Origin: an uncultured Actinomycetes bacterium
Lineage (GTDB): Bacteria; Actinomycetota; Acidimicrobiia; Acidimicrobiales; RAAP-2
Reading direction: 5' to 3'
Assembly (NCBI GenBank): GCA_903924205.1
Contig: CAIYAP010000002.1
Location: 186,001-250,000 of the forward strand
Length of the DNA: 64,000 bases
Below are positions 25,282-33,928 of the stretch, piece by piece; the first letter of the stretch is position 1, and the number at the start of each line of letters is the position of its first letter. The notes beneath the pieces are model-generated. The model made no database searches, was not told where the DNA came from, and saw only the letters and a program-made list of their open reading frames with translations. The translations under genes were made by a program, and so were the position numbers.

Positions 25282-26439
25282 TCAGCCGACGGCGATGGCG
25301 ATCTTGCCAGCGATGATGGACGCCGTGATCGACTTGATCTTGGCGGCCAGAGCGTTGCCCGCAGTCTTCGAGAAGAACGTGGTCAAACCCTTGTCCTGGA
25401 CGAAGGCAGCGCCACCGTTCTTCAAGGTACCGACGTAGTTACCACCGGTGCCCCACTTACCCGTGGCCTGAGCAACAATCGCTGCCGTCACGGATGCGGT
25501 GACACCCTTGGTGATCGAGTTCAAGAAGATCGAGCAGTCCGTCGCGTCGCTGATGCAACCGTCGGTGTCAACCCACTCCACGTTCGCCTTGATGGCGTGC
25601 GAGGCGTTCCACGTCATCACGGCAGAGTTGGTACCGAGACCGTCTGCACCGGCAACCGGGAAGATGGTGGTAGCACCCTGCTGCAAGAACGCAGTGGTGT
25701 CAGAGAAGGCAGTGGCCTGGTCGTTGAACGAACCGATGAAGGTACCCGTCTGCGACGGCTGGCTCCAACCGAGGACGATAACCGCGTGCGCCGGCTTCAC
25801 GGTGGTGTTGTAGTACTTCACACCGTCGTAGAAACCGTCCATGTACGAGGTCACCGAGCTGAACTGCATACCACCGTAGGTGGCAACCTTCGGAGCGCTG
25901 GGGTTCTTCGACACGGCGTAGGCCGCAGCCTCGTAACCACCGAGGAACGCGTCCTGCTGGGTCGAGTAGGTAAGGCCGAGGTAGTTGCTCAACGGACCAG
26001 CGTGGCCTGACGTGTCACCAAAGGGTGCCGCGTTGTTGTTGTCCACCTGGGCGAAGTGCTGCGACGGGGTAGCCACTGCGGCCAACCAAGTCGCTTCGCT
26101 CATGAGGAAGCCAACGGTCACGATGATGTTGCAGTGCTGGCTCTCGAAAATCGAGATGTTGGTGTTGTAGTCAGACTCCTGCGACGAAGCCAGGTAAGAC
26201 ACGGTGATCTTGCTGCTGAGCTTGTGCGCGGCGGTCAGACCGGCATAGGCCGATGCGTTGAATGACTTGTCGTTGATGCCACCGGTGTCAGTGACAAGGC
26301 AAGCCCTGGTCGTTGCGTAAGTGGTGTGGGCTGCGACCTTGGTCGAAGCACCCGCGGTAACGGTGAAAGCTGACGCAACCAAAGCGGCTGCACCGGCGAA
26401 CGCCGCAACACGCGTCATCCCCTTCTTCTGAAACTGCAT
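25282..26439 (-). CDS. BMP-family substrate-binding protein (nucleoside receptor, PnrA-like), without lipobox
   Basis: Extracytoplasmic receptor of the Bmp/PnrA family that binds purine and other nucleosides for the ABC importer. 385 residues: basic start MQFQKKGMTR, a hydrophobic signal segment of about 18 residues, then the mature family start CLVTDTGGINDKSFN (about 50-64). I see no lipobox cysteine after the hydrophobic stretch; the cleavage site looks like a plain Ala-x-Ala type. ATG 26439 has a very strong AGGAGG site. TATGTT at 26531-26536 could be the -10, with a long leader. First gene of the importer operon. Confidence 0.92.
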   Translation of the reverse strand: MQFQKKGMTRVAAFAGAAALVASAFTVTAGASTKVAAHTTYATTRACLVTDTGGINDKSFNASAYAGLTAAHKLSSKITVSYLASSQESDYNTNISIFESQHCNIIVTVGFLMSEATWLAAVATPSQHFAQVDNNNAAPFGDTSGHAGPLSNYLGLTYSTQQDAFLGGYEAAAYAVSKNPSAPKVATYGGMQFSSVTSYMDGFYDGVKYYNTTVKPAHAVIVLGWSQPSQTGTFIGSFNDQATAFSDTTAFLQQGATTIFPVAGADGLGTNSAVMTWNASHAIKANVEWVDTDGCISDATDCSIFLNSITKGVTASVTAAIVAQATGKWGTGGNYVGTLKNGGAAFVQDKGLTTFFSKTAGNALAAKIKSITASIIAGKIAIAVG

Positions 26440-26647
26440 TCCATTTCCTCCTAGTGGAAAGCTGGACACGCGTCGACGCCCGACAAGAAGTCGACCACGT
26501 TGTCCTGGAGCGAGGGTCGCTCCGTCGCTCAACATAGTGGAAAATCTCGCCGGCAATTTGCTTTGCTGCCCCCGAACCGTCACAAATTTTTTCCCTAGGA
26601 AATCTGGGGATATTTGACCTGATGGCGAGGGCTCCGAGAAACGAAAA

Positions 26648-26674
26648 ACGGGCGGGGCTGTCAGCCCCGCCCGT
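26648..26674 (-). terminator. Rho-independent terminator of the etfBA operon
   Basis: Perfect 12-base G/C-rich stem (ACGGGCGGGGCT with its complement) and a three-base loop, followed on the minus strand by TTTTTCGTTTCTC. It begins 17 bases after the etfA stop and insulates the downstream BMP operon. Confidence 0.9.
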
Positions 26675-26691
26675 CACTTCGACACCGCAAA

Positions 26692-27657
26692 TCAGCGGCT
26701 CTTGAGCTTCTCGATCAAAGCCGGCAGCACCTTGTGGACATCGCCCACAATGCCGAGGTCGGCAATCTGGAAAATGGGAGCTTCGGGGTCCTTGTTGATG
26801 GCCACGATGTTCTTAGAGCCCTTCATACCGACCATGTGCTGGGTCGCACCGGAGATGCCACACGCGATGTACACGGTGGGCTTGACGGTCTTACCGGTCT
26901 GGCCAACTTGGAAGGAGTAGGGAACCCAGCCGGCATCCACGATGGCGCGGCTCGCACCGGCAGCACCGTTGAGCAACTTGGCCGCGTCGGCGACCAGGCT
27001 GTACGCGCTGGCTTCGCCCAGTCCACGTCCACCGGAGACGACCACGGCGGCCTCTTCCAGCTTGGGACCTTCTTGCTCTTCGACGTGAGTCCCGGTGATC
27101 TTCGCACTGTTCGTTGGTCCGAGGTCACCGATGCTGGCTGACTGCACGACGGCGGGAGCGCCACCGGCAGACTCGGCCACGAAGCTCTTGGCGCGCACCA
27201 CGACGAGCGCCGGAGCGGTCCCCGTGAACTGCGCCTTGGCAATCTGAGTGCCACCAAAGATGGGGTGCTCAGTGACGATGCCACCGTTGTCGGCGACACC
27301 AGTCACGTTCGTCAAAACGGTGCGGTCGAGCTTGGCCGAGAGGCGACCCGCAATGTCGCGGCCGTCATAGCTCGTCGGAATCAAGATGAGGTCAGGGGCA
27401 CCCTGGCTCGCCACGAGGCTCGCAATGGCGCCAGCGACGGGAGCACCCGCAAGGGCTCCGCCGAGATCACCGGCGTCATACAGCGTGGTCGCGCCGTACT
27501 CGCCCGCAACAGCGGCGAGCGAGGCAGCCTGACCGCCCCAGGTGATGGCGGTAATGGTGGCACCGAAGGTGCGCGCGTGGGTCAGCAACTCGAGCGACGT
27601 CGTCGTGAACGAACCGTTCGTCGGCTCCGCGACTACCCAGATGGAAGAAATAGCCAT
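26692..27657 (-). CDS. etfA: Electron transfer flavoprotein, alpha subunit
   Basis: FAD-carrying subunit of the ETF heterodimer that takes electrons from acyl-CoA dehydrogenases and related flavoenzymes to the membrane quinone pool. 321 residues with the C-terminal FAD-binding block [19 protein letters not shown] (about 252-270) and [18 protein letters not shown] (about 290-307), which is the family signature. AAGGAGATATC gives a strong ribosome site, 12 bases after etfB. An acyl-CoA dehydrogenase, one likely donor, lies at 51765-52979. Confidence 0.96.
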   Translation of the reverse strand: MAISSIWVVAEPTNGSFTTTSLELLTHARTFGATITAITWGGQAASLAAVAGEYGATTLYDAGDLGGALAGAPVAGAIASLVASQGAPDLILIPTSYDGRDIAGRLSAKLDRTVLTNVTGVADNGGIVTEHPIFGGTQIAKAQFTGTAPALVVVRAKSFVAESAGGAPAVVQSASIGDLGPTNSAKITGTHVEEQEGPKLEEAAVVVSGGRGLGEASAYSLVADAAKLLNGAAGASRAIVDAGWVPYSFQVGQTGKTVKPTVYIACGISGATQHMVGMKGSKNIVAINKDPEAPIFQIADLGIVGDVHKVLPALIEKLKSR

Positions 27658-27669
27658 GTCGATATCTCC

Positions 27670-28440
27670 TTACAGAACCTTGATGGACTCGAGGAAGGCG
27701 ACAATCTTGTCGGCACCGTCGCCATCGTCAATGTGCTTCTCACCGGCCTGGCGCGCCTCGGCGGCCTCGACGGTGACGATTTTTTGACCCGCGTTGGCGG
27801 CGCCGGCGGCGACACCCAGGTCAGCAGCGGTGGGCTGGTCGACGGGCTTGGACTTCGCGGCCATGATGCCCTTGAAGGACGCGTAGCGAGGCTCCACGAC
27901 ACCGGCGGTCACCGAGACGACGGCCGGAAGGGGACACACGACATCGTCGTAGCCCGCTTCGGTCTGACGCTGGACGGACAGTTGTCCGCCCTCCACCGTG
28001 ACAGACTTCGCGAAGGTGACTGAGGGCAAGCCCAAAACTTCGGCCAGCTGCACGGGCAAGGTGCCGGTATACCCGTCGGACGATTCGGTGGCGCACAGAA
28101 TCAAGTCGTACTGGGTGCGACCAATGGCGGCGGCGAGGATCTTGGCGGTGCCCAGGGCGTCTGAACCACGAAGCGAGTCGTCCGACACGACGACGGCGGA
28201 ACTCGCACCCATGGCCAGCGCGTTACGGATACCGGTCAGGTCCGCAGCCGAACCCATTGACACGACGGTGACCTCGCCACCACCGGCCTTTTCGGTCAAC
28301 TGCAAGGCCATCTCGACACCGTACGTGTCAGCCTCGTCAAGAATCAGCTTGCCCGAGCGATTCAGGTTGTAGGAGCCGGAGTCCAGCGACTGGGGGGCAG
28401 CGGGGTCCGGAATCTGCTTTACGCATACGACGACGTTCAT
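27670..28440 (-). CDS. etfB: Electron transfer flavoprotein, beta subunit
   Basis: AMP-binding subunit of ETF, 256 residues. Starts MNVVVCVKQIPDP as in the family, and has the beta-subunit signature around VEGGQLSVQRQTEAGYDDV (about 167-185). ATG 28440 is preferred to GTG 28449 because a TAGTGT -10 box lies seven bases before it, giving a leaderless message. Cotranscribed with etfA and ended by the hairpin at 26648-26674. Confidence 0.96.
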   Translation of the reverse strand: MNVVVCVKQIPDPAAPQSLDSGSYNLNRSGKLILDEADTYGVEMALQLTEKAGGGEVTVVSMGSAADLTGIRNALAMGASSAVVVSDDSLRGSDALGTAKILAAAIGRTQYDLILCATESSDGYTGTLPVQLAEVLGLPSVTFAKSVTVEGGQLSVQRQTEAGYDDVVCPLPAVVSVTAGVVEPRYASFKGIMAAKSKPVDQPTAADLGVAAGAANAGQKIVTVEAAEARQAGEKHIDDGDGADKIVAFLESIKVL

Positions 28441-28447
28441 GGCGTCC

Positions 28448-28480
28448 ACACTAGGGGATACTCACCAGTAACCGGTCAGT
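28448..28480 (-). promoter_or_regulatory. etfBA promoter with overlapping palindrome
   Basis: TAGTGT (28453-28448) lies seven bases before the etfB ATG. About 14 bases upstream is an imperfect palindrome around an ACCGGT core (28467-28480; AGTAACC against ACTGACC), at the -35 position. It may be the site of a TetR-type repressor. It also covers the end of the diesterase gene. Confidence 0.35.
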
Positions 28481-29165
28481 GAGGGCGACGGTGGCAATTC
28501 CGTGCAAGGACGGGGTCATCGCTGATGACCCCGTCTACCCCCAGATCGAGGAGGTGGCGAATATCTTCTTCACGGTTTACCGTCCACGTGTTGACCGCGA
28601 CGCCGAGGCCATGAGCCAACGCCACCGATTCTGAGGTGACATCCATAAAGAATGGGTGAACGGCGGCGAACCCGGCGGCCGCCGCTTGTCGCACGCAACT
28701 CGCCACGTCCGCGCCGACATCAAGCAACCAGCCCACCGGCAAGGGTGAGGACATTTCCACGACCTGCAGACAGGTGCCGTAATGAAAGGAGGAGATGATG
28801 ACTCGGTCACGATGACCACCTTCGTCAATAATCCCCGCCACGTCGGTCACGAGAGAACCCGACGGGTCAAAATCGGGTTCGGAAGGGTCATTTTTGATTT
28901 CGACGTTGACAATGAGGTCGCCGCACGCTGCCAGCGCCACGGCCAAAGTGGGCAGGTGATCAGGCAAATCTCGACATGCCACCTCTCGAATGAGGCGACC
29001 GTCCGCCACGGTGGGGTTGTGGTGGACCACGAGAGCCCCGTCGGCACAACGCCGCACGTCGAGCTCGATGCCATCGGCACCCACCGCCACCGCTTCGGCG
29101 AAGGCGGCCACGGTGTTTTCGGGAACATGTTGATGGAGTCCACGGTGGGCAAAGATCTGAGTCAC
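28476..29165 (-). CDS. Glycerophosphodiester phosphodiesterase
   Basis: Hydrolyses glycerophosphodiesters from phospholipid turnover to glycerol-3-phosphate and an alcohol. About 229 residues of the GDPD TIM-barrel: catalytic AHRG (about 5-8), ENTVAAF (about 15-21), the metal pair ELDV (about 35-38) and VHHNP with the second catalytic His (about 47-51). I chose GTG 29165, which follows a GGGGGG-type ribosome site and places the HRG motif at the usual distance; an ATG at 29210 would add 15 residues. No signal peptide, so it acts in the cytoplasm. Confidence 0.9.
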   Translation of the reverse strand: MTQIFAHRGLHQHVPENTVAAFAEAVAVGADGIELDVRRCADGALVVHHNPTVADGRLIREVACRDLPDHLPTLAVALAACGDLIVNVEIKNDPSEPDFDPSGSLVTDVAGIIDEGGHRDRVIISSFHYGTCLQVVEMSSPLPVGWLLDVGADVASCVRQAAAAGFAAVHPFFMDVTSESVALAHGLGVAVNTWTVNREEDIRHLLDLGVDGVISDDPVLARNCHRRPH

Positions 29166-29267
29166 CCCCCTACTTTGCCCCACAGGCTCGAGAATGGCAG
29201 CGATTTCCATGATTTGTCGATTGTTTTACCTGATCAAGGAGATTTAGAGAAAATTCTCATCTACCCC

Positions 29268-29296
29268 TTGAAATTCGAGCACCCCCGTCGTAGCCT
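29268..29296 (+). promoter_or_regulatory. whiB1 promoter
   Basis: TTGAAA (29268-29273), a 17-base spacer, then TAGCCT (29291-29296). This is the clearest -35/-10 pair in the window. It predicts a leader of about 35 bases before the ATG at 29338, containing AAGAGG. Confidence 0.6.
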
Positions 29297-29337
29297 TGTC
29301 ATTCCGCTCCCCGAGCACTGACAAAGAGGTTTGTGAC

Positions 29338-29634
29338 ATGTCCCTTATCTGGAACCGTACCCACGACTGGAACTCTGATGACTGGCGTACGGCGGCAGCT
29401 TGCCGGGACACCGAGCCGGACCTTTTCTTCCCCATTGGCACCACGGGCGTGGCCCTCGACCAGATCGAGAACGCCAAGCGAGTCTGCAACGGCTGCGACG
29501 CGTCGAAGGACTGCCTCGAGTTTGCCCTCGCAACCAACCAGGAATCGGGCGTCTGGGGCGGCACCACGGAAGACGAGCGACGCAAACTACGTAAGCACTG
29601 GCTGGCGAATCGCCGCGCCAAACAAATGGCTTAA
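29338..29634 (+). CDS. whiB1: WhiB-family Fe-S regulator, WhiB1-like
   Basis: Actinobacterial 4Fe-4S protein that binds the primary sigma factor and tunes transcription; WhiB1 in mycobacteria is nitric-oxide sensitive. 98 residues with all four cluster cysteines, Cys22, Cys50, Cys53 and Cys59 (C-x27-C-x2-C-x5-C), and the GVWGG turn at 71-75. The tail is basic (RRKLRKHWLANRRAK) and has no AT-hook. ATG 29338 has AAGAGG nine bases upstream; an in-frame start at 29296 is rejected because it overlaps the -10 box. The tail-to-tail neighbour is a PdtaS-type kinase, as in mycobacteria (Rv3219/Rv3220c), which supports the WhiB1 assignment. Confidence 0.93.
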   Translation: MSLIWNRTHDWNSDDWRTAAACRDTEPDLFFPIGTTGVALDQIENAKRVCNGCDASKDCLEFALATNQESGVWGGTTEDERRKLRKHWLANRRAKQMA

Positions 29635-31103
29635 GCGGTCGCCGTTAGCGGCACCGTAATTTCCGCCACCGCTCCCCCGCCGAGTTCGGCCGGATTGTTT
29701 CTCATTTCGATACTGCCTCGCAATTGCGAGCGCACGAGGTCGCGCACAATCGACAGCCCCAAACTGCGAGGGATCTCGATGGTGAAGCGATCGTCAAAGC
29801 CTTTACCGTTATCGCGCACCACCACGGTGGCCTCGGTGTCGGTATGCGTCAAGCGCAAGGTGACCCATCGCACGTCACTCACTGAACCGTCGGTAAAGGC
29901 GTGCTCCATGGCGTTAGTGAGAAGTTCGGCGACCACAATGGCCAGCGGCGTCGCAATATCCGTCGCCAACATTCCGAGTGACCCATCCACAATGATGTCG
30001 ACGTCAAAACCGCTCACGTTGGTGTCGTGAACGAGGGCCACAATCTGCGACACGATCTCGTCAAAGTGAACAACGCCACCAGGTTCACGGCTGAGCACTT
30101 CGTGAACGACCGCGATGGAGCGAATTCGCCTCTCCGCTTCCAGCAAGGCCATCCGCGTGGTTTCTTGTTCGCTGCGACGTGACTGCAGCCGCAGCAGCGA
30201 AGAGATGGTCTGCAGATTGTTCTTAACGCGGTGATGTACCTCGCGAATCGCGGAGTCCTTGTTGAGCACCATGCGATTCAGATAGCGAATGTCCGACACG
30301 TCTCGTAGGAGGAGAAGCACTCCCGTGGCAACGTGATGCTGCAGCAACGGAATGCAATTCACCACGATGGCCACGTCGGTACCGCGCTCGACTTCTTCCA
30401 TCGTGGGTAGACCGAATTCCACGGCGCGGTCAACGGCGCGCACCCGCAGGCCAAGTTGGCGTAGCGGCCGCCCGAACGGGGAGGCGAAGAGTCCGAGGCG
30501 GTGAAGCGCACTGATGGCGTTCGGACTACCGAATTGCACCACACCACGACTATCCAGCATGAGCAGTCCGTCACCCACGCGCGGGAGGCCCGGCCCGGCA
30601 ACGTCGGCCTCGCGAAAGGGGAAGGACGACTCCATGACCATGGCGCAAAAGCGTCGAAAAATATCGAGATAACTAGTCGAGTACACCGTCATTGCCCCGG
30701 GAACATCGACGTGTAGGCGGACGAGTGCCGCAATGACCTCACCCCCAAAGGTGATGGGGACAATCCATGCGGTGAGGGGCGCGTCCGCCCAATCGACGTG
30801 CACGACAGATTCCGTGATGGCGTCAGCGTGCCACGCGGCGGTGAGCTGTTGAGCCAAGTCGCGCGGAACCGTCCCTCCGACGATGTCGTCGAAGATGGCG
30901 GTCTCGTGATTATTGGGTCGAACGTGACCGGCAATCACGTATTGAGGTTCGTCTAGCTGAGCAATCGTCGGCGTCACGATGACGAGGTCGGAAAATGACA
31001 AGTCGGCCAGGAGGGACCACGAGGCCAAGAGTCGCTGTAGGTGCTCGACGGGAGCGCCGGTGAGGCGGGTGCGTAGTGCCAGGATTTCTGAGAGGTTTGA
31101 CAT
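29631..31103 (-). CDS. pdtaS: PdtaS-type sensor histidine kinase (HisKA_2 family)
   Basis: Cytosolic sensor kinase of the PdtaS/PdtaR system, which in mycobacteria controls an ANTAR antiterminator regulator. 490 residues and no membrane segment: an N-terminal GAF-like domain (about 1-165), a PAS-like domain (about 180-280), the phosphoacceptor helix HHRVKNNLQTI (near 290) and a C-terminal ATPase with NAMEHAF (about 392-398) and DNGKGF (about 431-436). No response regulator gene is adjacent. ATG 31103 shares one base with the upstream stop; a GTG at 31106 is also possible. Overlaps whiB1 tail to tail by four bases. Confidence 0.92.
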   Translation of the reverse strand: MSNLSEILALRTRLTGAPVEHLQRLLASWSLLADLSFSDLVIVTPTIAQLDEPQYVIAGHVRPNNHETAIFDDIVGGTVPRDLAQQLTAAWHADAITESVVHVDWADAPLTAWIVPITFGGEVIAALVRLHVDVPGAMTVYSTSYLDIFRRFCAMVMESSFPFREADVAGPGLPRVGDGLLMLDSRGVVQFGSPNAISALHRLGLFASPFGRPLRQLGLRVRAVDRAVEFGLPTMEEVERGTDVAIVVNCIPLLQHHVATGVLLLLRDVSDIRYLNRMVLNKDSAIREVHHRVKNNLQTISSLLRLQSRRSEQETTRMALLEAERRIRSIAVVHEVLSREPGGVVHFDEIVSQIVALVHDTNVSGFDVDIIVDGSLGMLATDIATPLAIVVAELLTNAMEHAFTDGSVSDVRWVTLRLTHTDTEATVVVRDNGKGFDDRFTIEIPRSLGLSIVRDLVRSQLRGSIEMRNNPAELGGGAVAEITVPLTATA

Positions 31104-31978
31104 CACACACTCCGAAGCGGAACGGTCACTCGACGGCGCCCCTCATAACTGGCGAGGGTACTCACTCCTCGCGACTCCAAACGAACGGCAAGATCGTGAG
31201 CCCGCTCCCCCACTCGCTCATAGGAGTGCGCGTCACTGGCGGTCGTGAAGGTGGCACCCGCGCTCACGAACCTCTCGAGAAGGCCATCGGCGGGATAGGG
31301 CTCGCCAATGGGCTTCTTCCACCCGGCCGAGGAATACTCCACCGATACGTCCACCGCCGCGACGGCTTCGGCCATACGGTCCCACAGTGGTTCTGGTTGC
31401 GCGATGGTGTAGCCCGCCACTTTGATGACGTCGGGATGCGCCATGACGTCTACCGTCTTCGTTGCCGCCAATTCTTCGAAGGCCACCACGTACTGCGCCC
31501 AAACATCATCAATGTGTCGTGTCGTCCACTCGGTCATGTTGGCCGGACCATCGACATCATCGAATTGCCACGTGTCGAGCCAATGGATGGAGCCAATGAG
31601 CACATCGAAGGGATACTGCGCATACAGCTCGGCGAGCTGATCCATCTTCCCCGCGACGTAATCCACTTCGAGGCCAATTTTTACCGGCAGCCCTTGATCT
31701 TTCGCAGCCTGCGCGACCGTGAGGTAGTCCTCCAGCGAATTTCGAGCGTGAAAATCAAAGTAGCGAGCCATCTCAATCGCGGTGGGCTCATGGCCACGGC
31801 GCAACCAGAACGAATCCATGATGCCCATGACGTCTACGAAACGATGCGCGTGCTCCGTCAGGGCAATCTCGGTGACGCCGTTGCGTGCGGCTTCATCGCA
31901 ATACGCCGCCACTTGATCGACGTGATAGGAGACGTCGCGCTGATGGTGGGGCCACAGGTGCAAGTGGTAATCCAGCAC
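31103..31978 (-). CDS. PHP-domain phosphoesterase, HisJ-like
   Basis: Polymerase and histidinol phosphatase (PHP) superfamily, 291 residues. Metal-site His residues appear in DYHLHLWPH (about 3-11), ALTEHAHRF (about 39-47), IGSIHWLD (about 128-135), MAHPDV (about 187-192) and TASDAHSYE (about 248-256). The layout fits histidinol-phosphatase HisJ, but no other histidine gene is nearby, so another phosphate ester is possible. GTG start, translated just after the ArsA-like gene and coupled to the kinase by overlap. Confidence 0.85.
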   Translation of the reverse strand: MLDYHLHLWPHHQRDVSYHVDQVAAYCDEAARNGVTEIALTEHAHRFVDVMGIMDSFWLRRGHEPTAIEMARYFDFHARNSLEDYLTVAQAAKDQGLPVKIGLEVDYVAGKMDQLAELYAQYPFDVLIGSIHWLDTWQFDDVDGPANMTEWTTRHIDDVWAQYVVAFEELAATKTVDVMAHPDVIKVAGYTIAQPEPLWDRMAEAVAAVDVSVEYSSAGWKKPIGEPYPADGLLERFVSAGATFTTASDAHSYERVGERAHDLAVRLESRGVSTLASYEGRRRVTVPLRSV

Positions 31979-31980
31979 GC

Positions 31981-33039
31981 TTAGTCCCCTCGCAACTCGC
32001 TATCGAGCACATCGCGTCCGAAGGCCACCAGCTCGCTCACGCTGCCCGACATCTCGTCTCGTCGATACCCCACGGCCACGGGGGCCACCGCGGCCAACTG
32101 CATGATGATCAACTCGTCGCGCTCGATGCGGCCACGTTCACGGGTGGCAGCCGCCGCGAGGAGTCGCTGAACACTCTCATCACCGCCACTCCAAGTAGTC
32201 GCCCCGTCGGCCACTGGCGCATGCGCCTGATTCACGACCCACGCCGCAAGGTGGCCGCCGCGAGCTCGCACTTCGCTCGAGAAGTGTCGTGCTTCATCAC
32301 GGGGAAACTCTTCCGTGGTGGTGACCACCACATAGGTCGTCGCGTCATCGATGAGCAGGTTCGCGACCGCACGACCACGATCGACAAAACCCGTCGACAA
32401 GGTGGCGAGGGCACCAAAAAGGTCGGCAATGTCCGAGAGAAACTGTCCACCCAAGATTCGTTGCGCGACAGCCGAGAACGCCTTCGCGGCCACCGAGGTC
32501 ACCGACGTGCCACCCGGCGCAATCAACCACTTGAGAAGGCGCGAACTAAAGAAGTCGGCCATCCTTGTCGGAGCATCCAGGAAATCCACCGCGTGCCGCG
32601 TCGGCGGGGTGTCGATAACAATCAGATCCCACTGCCCACTGGAATAGGCGTCATACAGCATCTCCATGGCGATGTAGTCGTGGCCGTGAATAAATCGAGC
32701 CGTGATGGAGCGGTAGAGCGGGCTCTTAATAATGCGCTGCGCCGTGTCGTCGTCGGGGGCGTAGCGCCGAATGAGAGCGTCCCATTGACGCGGGGCATCC
32801 AACATGACGACGTGGACATCGACGCCATCGGCGGAGACGTCACTGCCCGCGAGCCCCCCATCAGTGATGCCCAAGGTGTCAGCCAGGCGGCGTGCCGGGT
32901 CGATGGTGAGCAGGAGGACGCGACGGTCTGCAGCCGCCGACCCGAGGGCAATGGCCGCGGCGCACGTCGTTTTGCCGACGCCACCCGGCCCGCACATCAC
33001 CACGACCCGAGCGGGACGTAACTGGTCGCGCAAGGTCAT
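31981..33039 (-). CDS. ArsA/Get3-like ATPase, second of a pair (BagB-like)
   Basis: 352-residue P-loop ATPase of the ArsA/Get3 branch. Walker A is CGPGGVGKTT (about 16-25); the signature Lys before GGVGK is replaced by Pro. Switch segments follow: TIDPARRLAD (about 44-53) and VIDTPPTRHAVDFLD (about 145-159). ATG 33039 overlaps the partner's stop as ATGA, so both subunits are coupled. The pair matches Rv3679/Rv3680 (BagA/BagB) of mycobacteria, which I recall as a Get3-like heteromer linked to stress tolerance. No arsenic genes are near, so arsenite transport is unlikely. Confidence 0.9.
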   Translation of the reverse strand: MTLRDQLRPARVVVMCGPGGVGKTTCAAAIALGSAAADRRVLLLTIDPARRLADTLGITDGGLAGSDVSADGVDVHVVMLDAPRQWDALIRRYAPDDDTAQRIIKSPLYRSITARFIHGHDYIAMEMLYDAYSSGQWDLIVIDTPPTRHAVDFLDAPTRMADFFSSRLLKWLIAPGGTSVTSVAAKAFSAVAQRILGGQFLSDIADLFGALATLSTGFVDRGRAVANLLIDDATTYVVVTTTEEFPRDEARHFSSEVRARGGHLAAWVVNQAHAPVADGATTWSGGDESVQRLLAAAATRERGRIERDELIIMQLAAVAPVAVGYRRDEMSGSVSELVAFGRDVLDSELRGD

Positions 33040-33926
33040 AGTGACAACTCCTCGGCGAGCGCGCGCGCTACCTCGACTATCGACCCTTCGCCGATCACGA
33101 CGACGTCTGTGTCGGGCGCAGCGGTGCGCAGCCGATGCCATTGGGCGAGGTGTGCCTCTCGTCGGTCGACCGCACGCTGTACGAGCTGTACCTCGGGGCC
33201 ATGAGAGTTAGCCAACAACTCATTGAGGTCTTCACTGGCGGCACCGGGGGCGATGGCGGGGGCCATGCGGTTCGCGATGATGGCGTCAACCCCCACGTCC
33301 GCAGTGTCGCGGAGCGAGGTAATCAGCTCGATACTTTCATTGACGGGCGTTTCTTCGAGCGACGTGACCACAATGGCGCTCGTTCGGTCTCGATTTTGCA
33401 AAATCGCCCGCATCCACTCCGTCTGTTGACGAATGAGACCGCCACCGACCAATTCTTGGAGCGTGGTCGCCGCGGCGAGGTGTCCTGCCACGTGGCCAGT
33501 GGCCGATGCATCCACCACCACCACGTCGTAGTGCTCCTCGCGCACTTCGTACGTGACTTTGCCCATGGTCACAATTTCGCGAACTCCCGGAGCGGCGGTG
33601 GCCACGAAGTCCAGCACCGCGGCAATAGGCGCCACCGAGGTCACGAAGGGGAGGTGGAGATGCAGTTTGAGGTATTCCTTGAGTGACGCTTCCGGCTCGA
33701 TAGACGAGACAAACAGGTGGGGGCGAACTTCGGCCGCACGAAAGTTCGCGGCGGTGGCCCCGACAAAGCGGGCCGCGTCAATGCGTTCATCCAGTGTGCA
33801 CAGCAAGGTGCGCCGACCTGCATCCGCAAAGGCCGACGCGAGGGCGGCGGCAATAAAGGACTTGCCCACGCCACCCTTTCCCGTCACGACGACGAGATCG
33901 CGACGAGCAATGTCGCGAGCAGACAT
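33036..33926 (-). CDS. ArsA/Get3-like ATPase, first of a pair (BagA-like)
   Basis: 296-residue partner of the downstream ATPase. It keeps the deviant Walker A VTGKGGVGKS (about 12-21) with the signature Lys. The nucleotide-binding VVVDASATGHV (about 131-141) replaces the DTAPTGH of ArsA. ATG 33926 lies two bases after the DUF3107 stop; the earlier in-frame ATG at 34040 is inside DUF3107 and is rejected. The two subunits together could give a complete pair of asymmetrical ATP sites. Confidence 0.9.
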   Translation of the reverse strand: MSARDIARRDLVVVTGKGGVGKSFIAAALASAFADAGRRTLLCTLDERIDAARFVGATAANFRAAEVRPHLFVSSIEPEASLKEYLKLHLHLPFVTSVAPIAAVLDFVATAAPGVREIVTMGKVTYEVREEHYDVVVVDASATGHVAGHLAAATTLQELVGGGLIRQQTEWMRAILQNRDRTSAIVVTSLEETPVNESIELITSLRDTADVGVDAIIANRMAPAIAPGAASEDLNELLANSHGPEVQLVQRAVDRREAHLAQWHRLRTAAPDTDVVVIGEGSIVEVARALAEELSL

Positions 33927-33928
33927 CT

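Noticed and set aside
29296-29337. Upstream start for whiB1 adding 14 residues
   Set aside because: It overlaps the -10 box of the best promoter in the window and adds residues not seen in WhiB1-type proteins; ATG 29338 has a good ribosome site.
31076-31984. Plus-strand frame of 302 codons opposite the PHP gene
   Set aside because: Shadow of the PHP phosphatase, whose metal-site histidines are unambiguous.
31885-33021. Long plus-strand frame (378 codons) opposite an ArsA-like gene
   Set aside because: The minus strand has a clear P-loop ATPase with family motifs. The plus frame has no recognisable motif and is the usual shadow of GC-rich third positions.
31981-33926. Arsenite efflux ATPase pair
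   Set aside because: No arsB, arsC or arsenic-type regulator nearby, and the layout matches the Get3-like BagA/BagB pair of actinobacteria.
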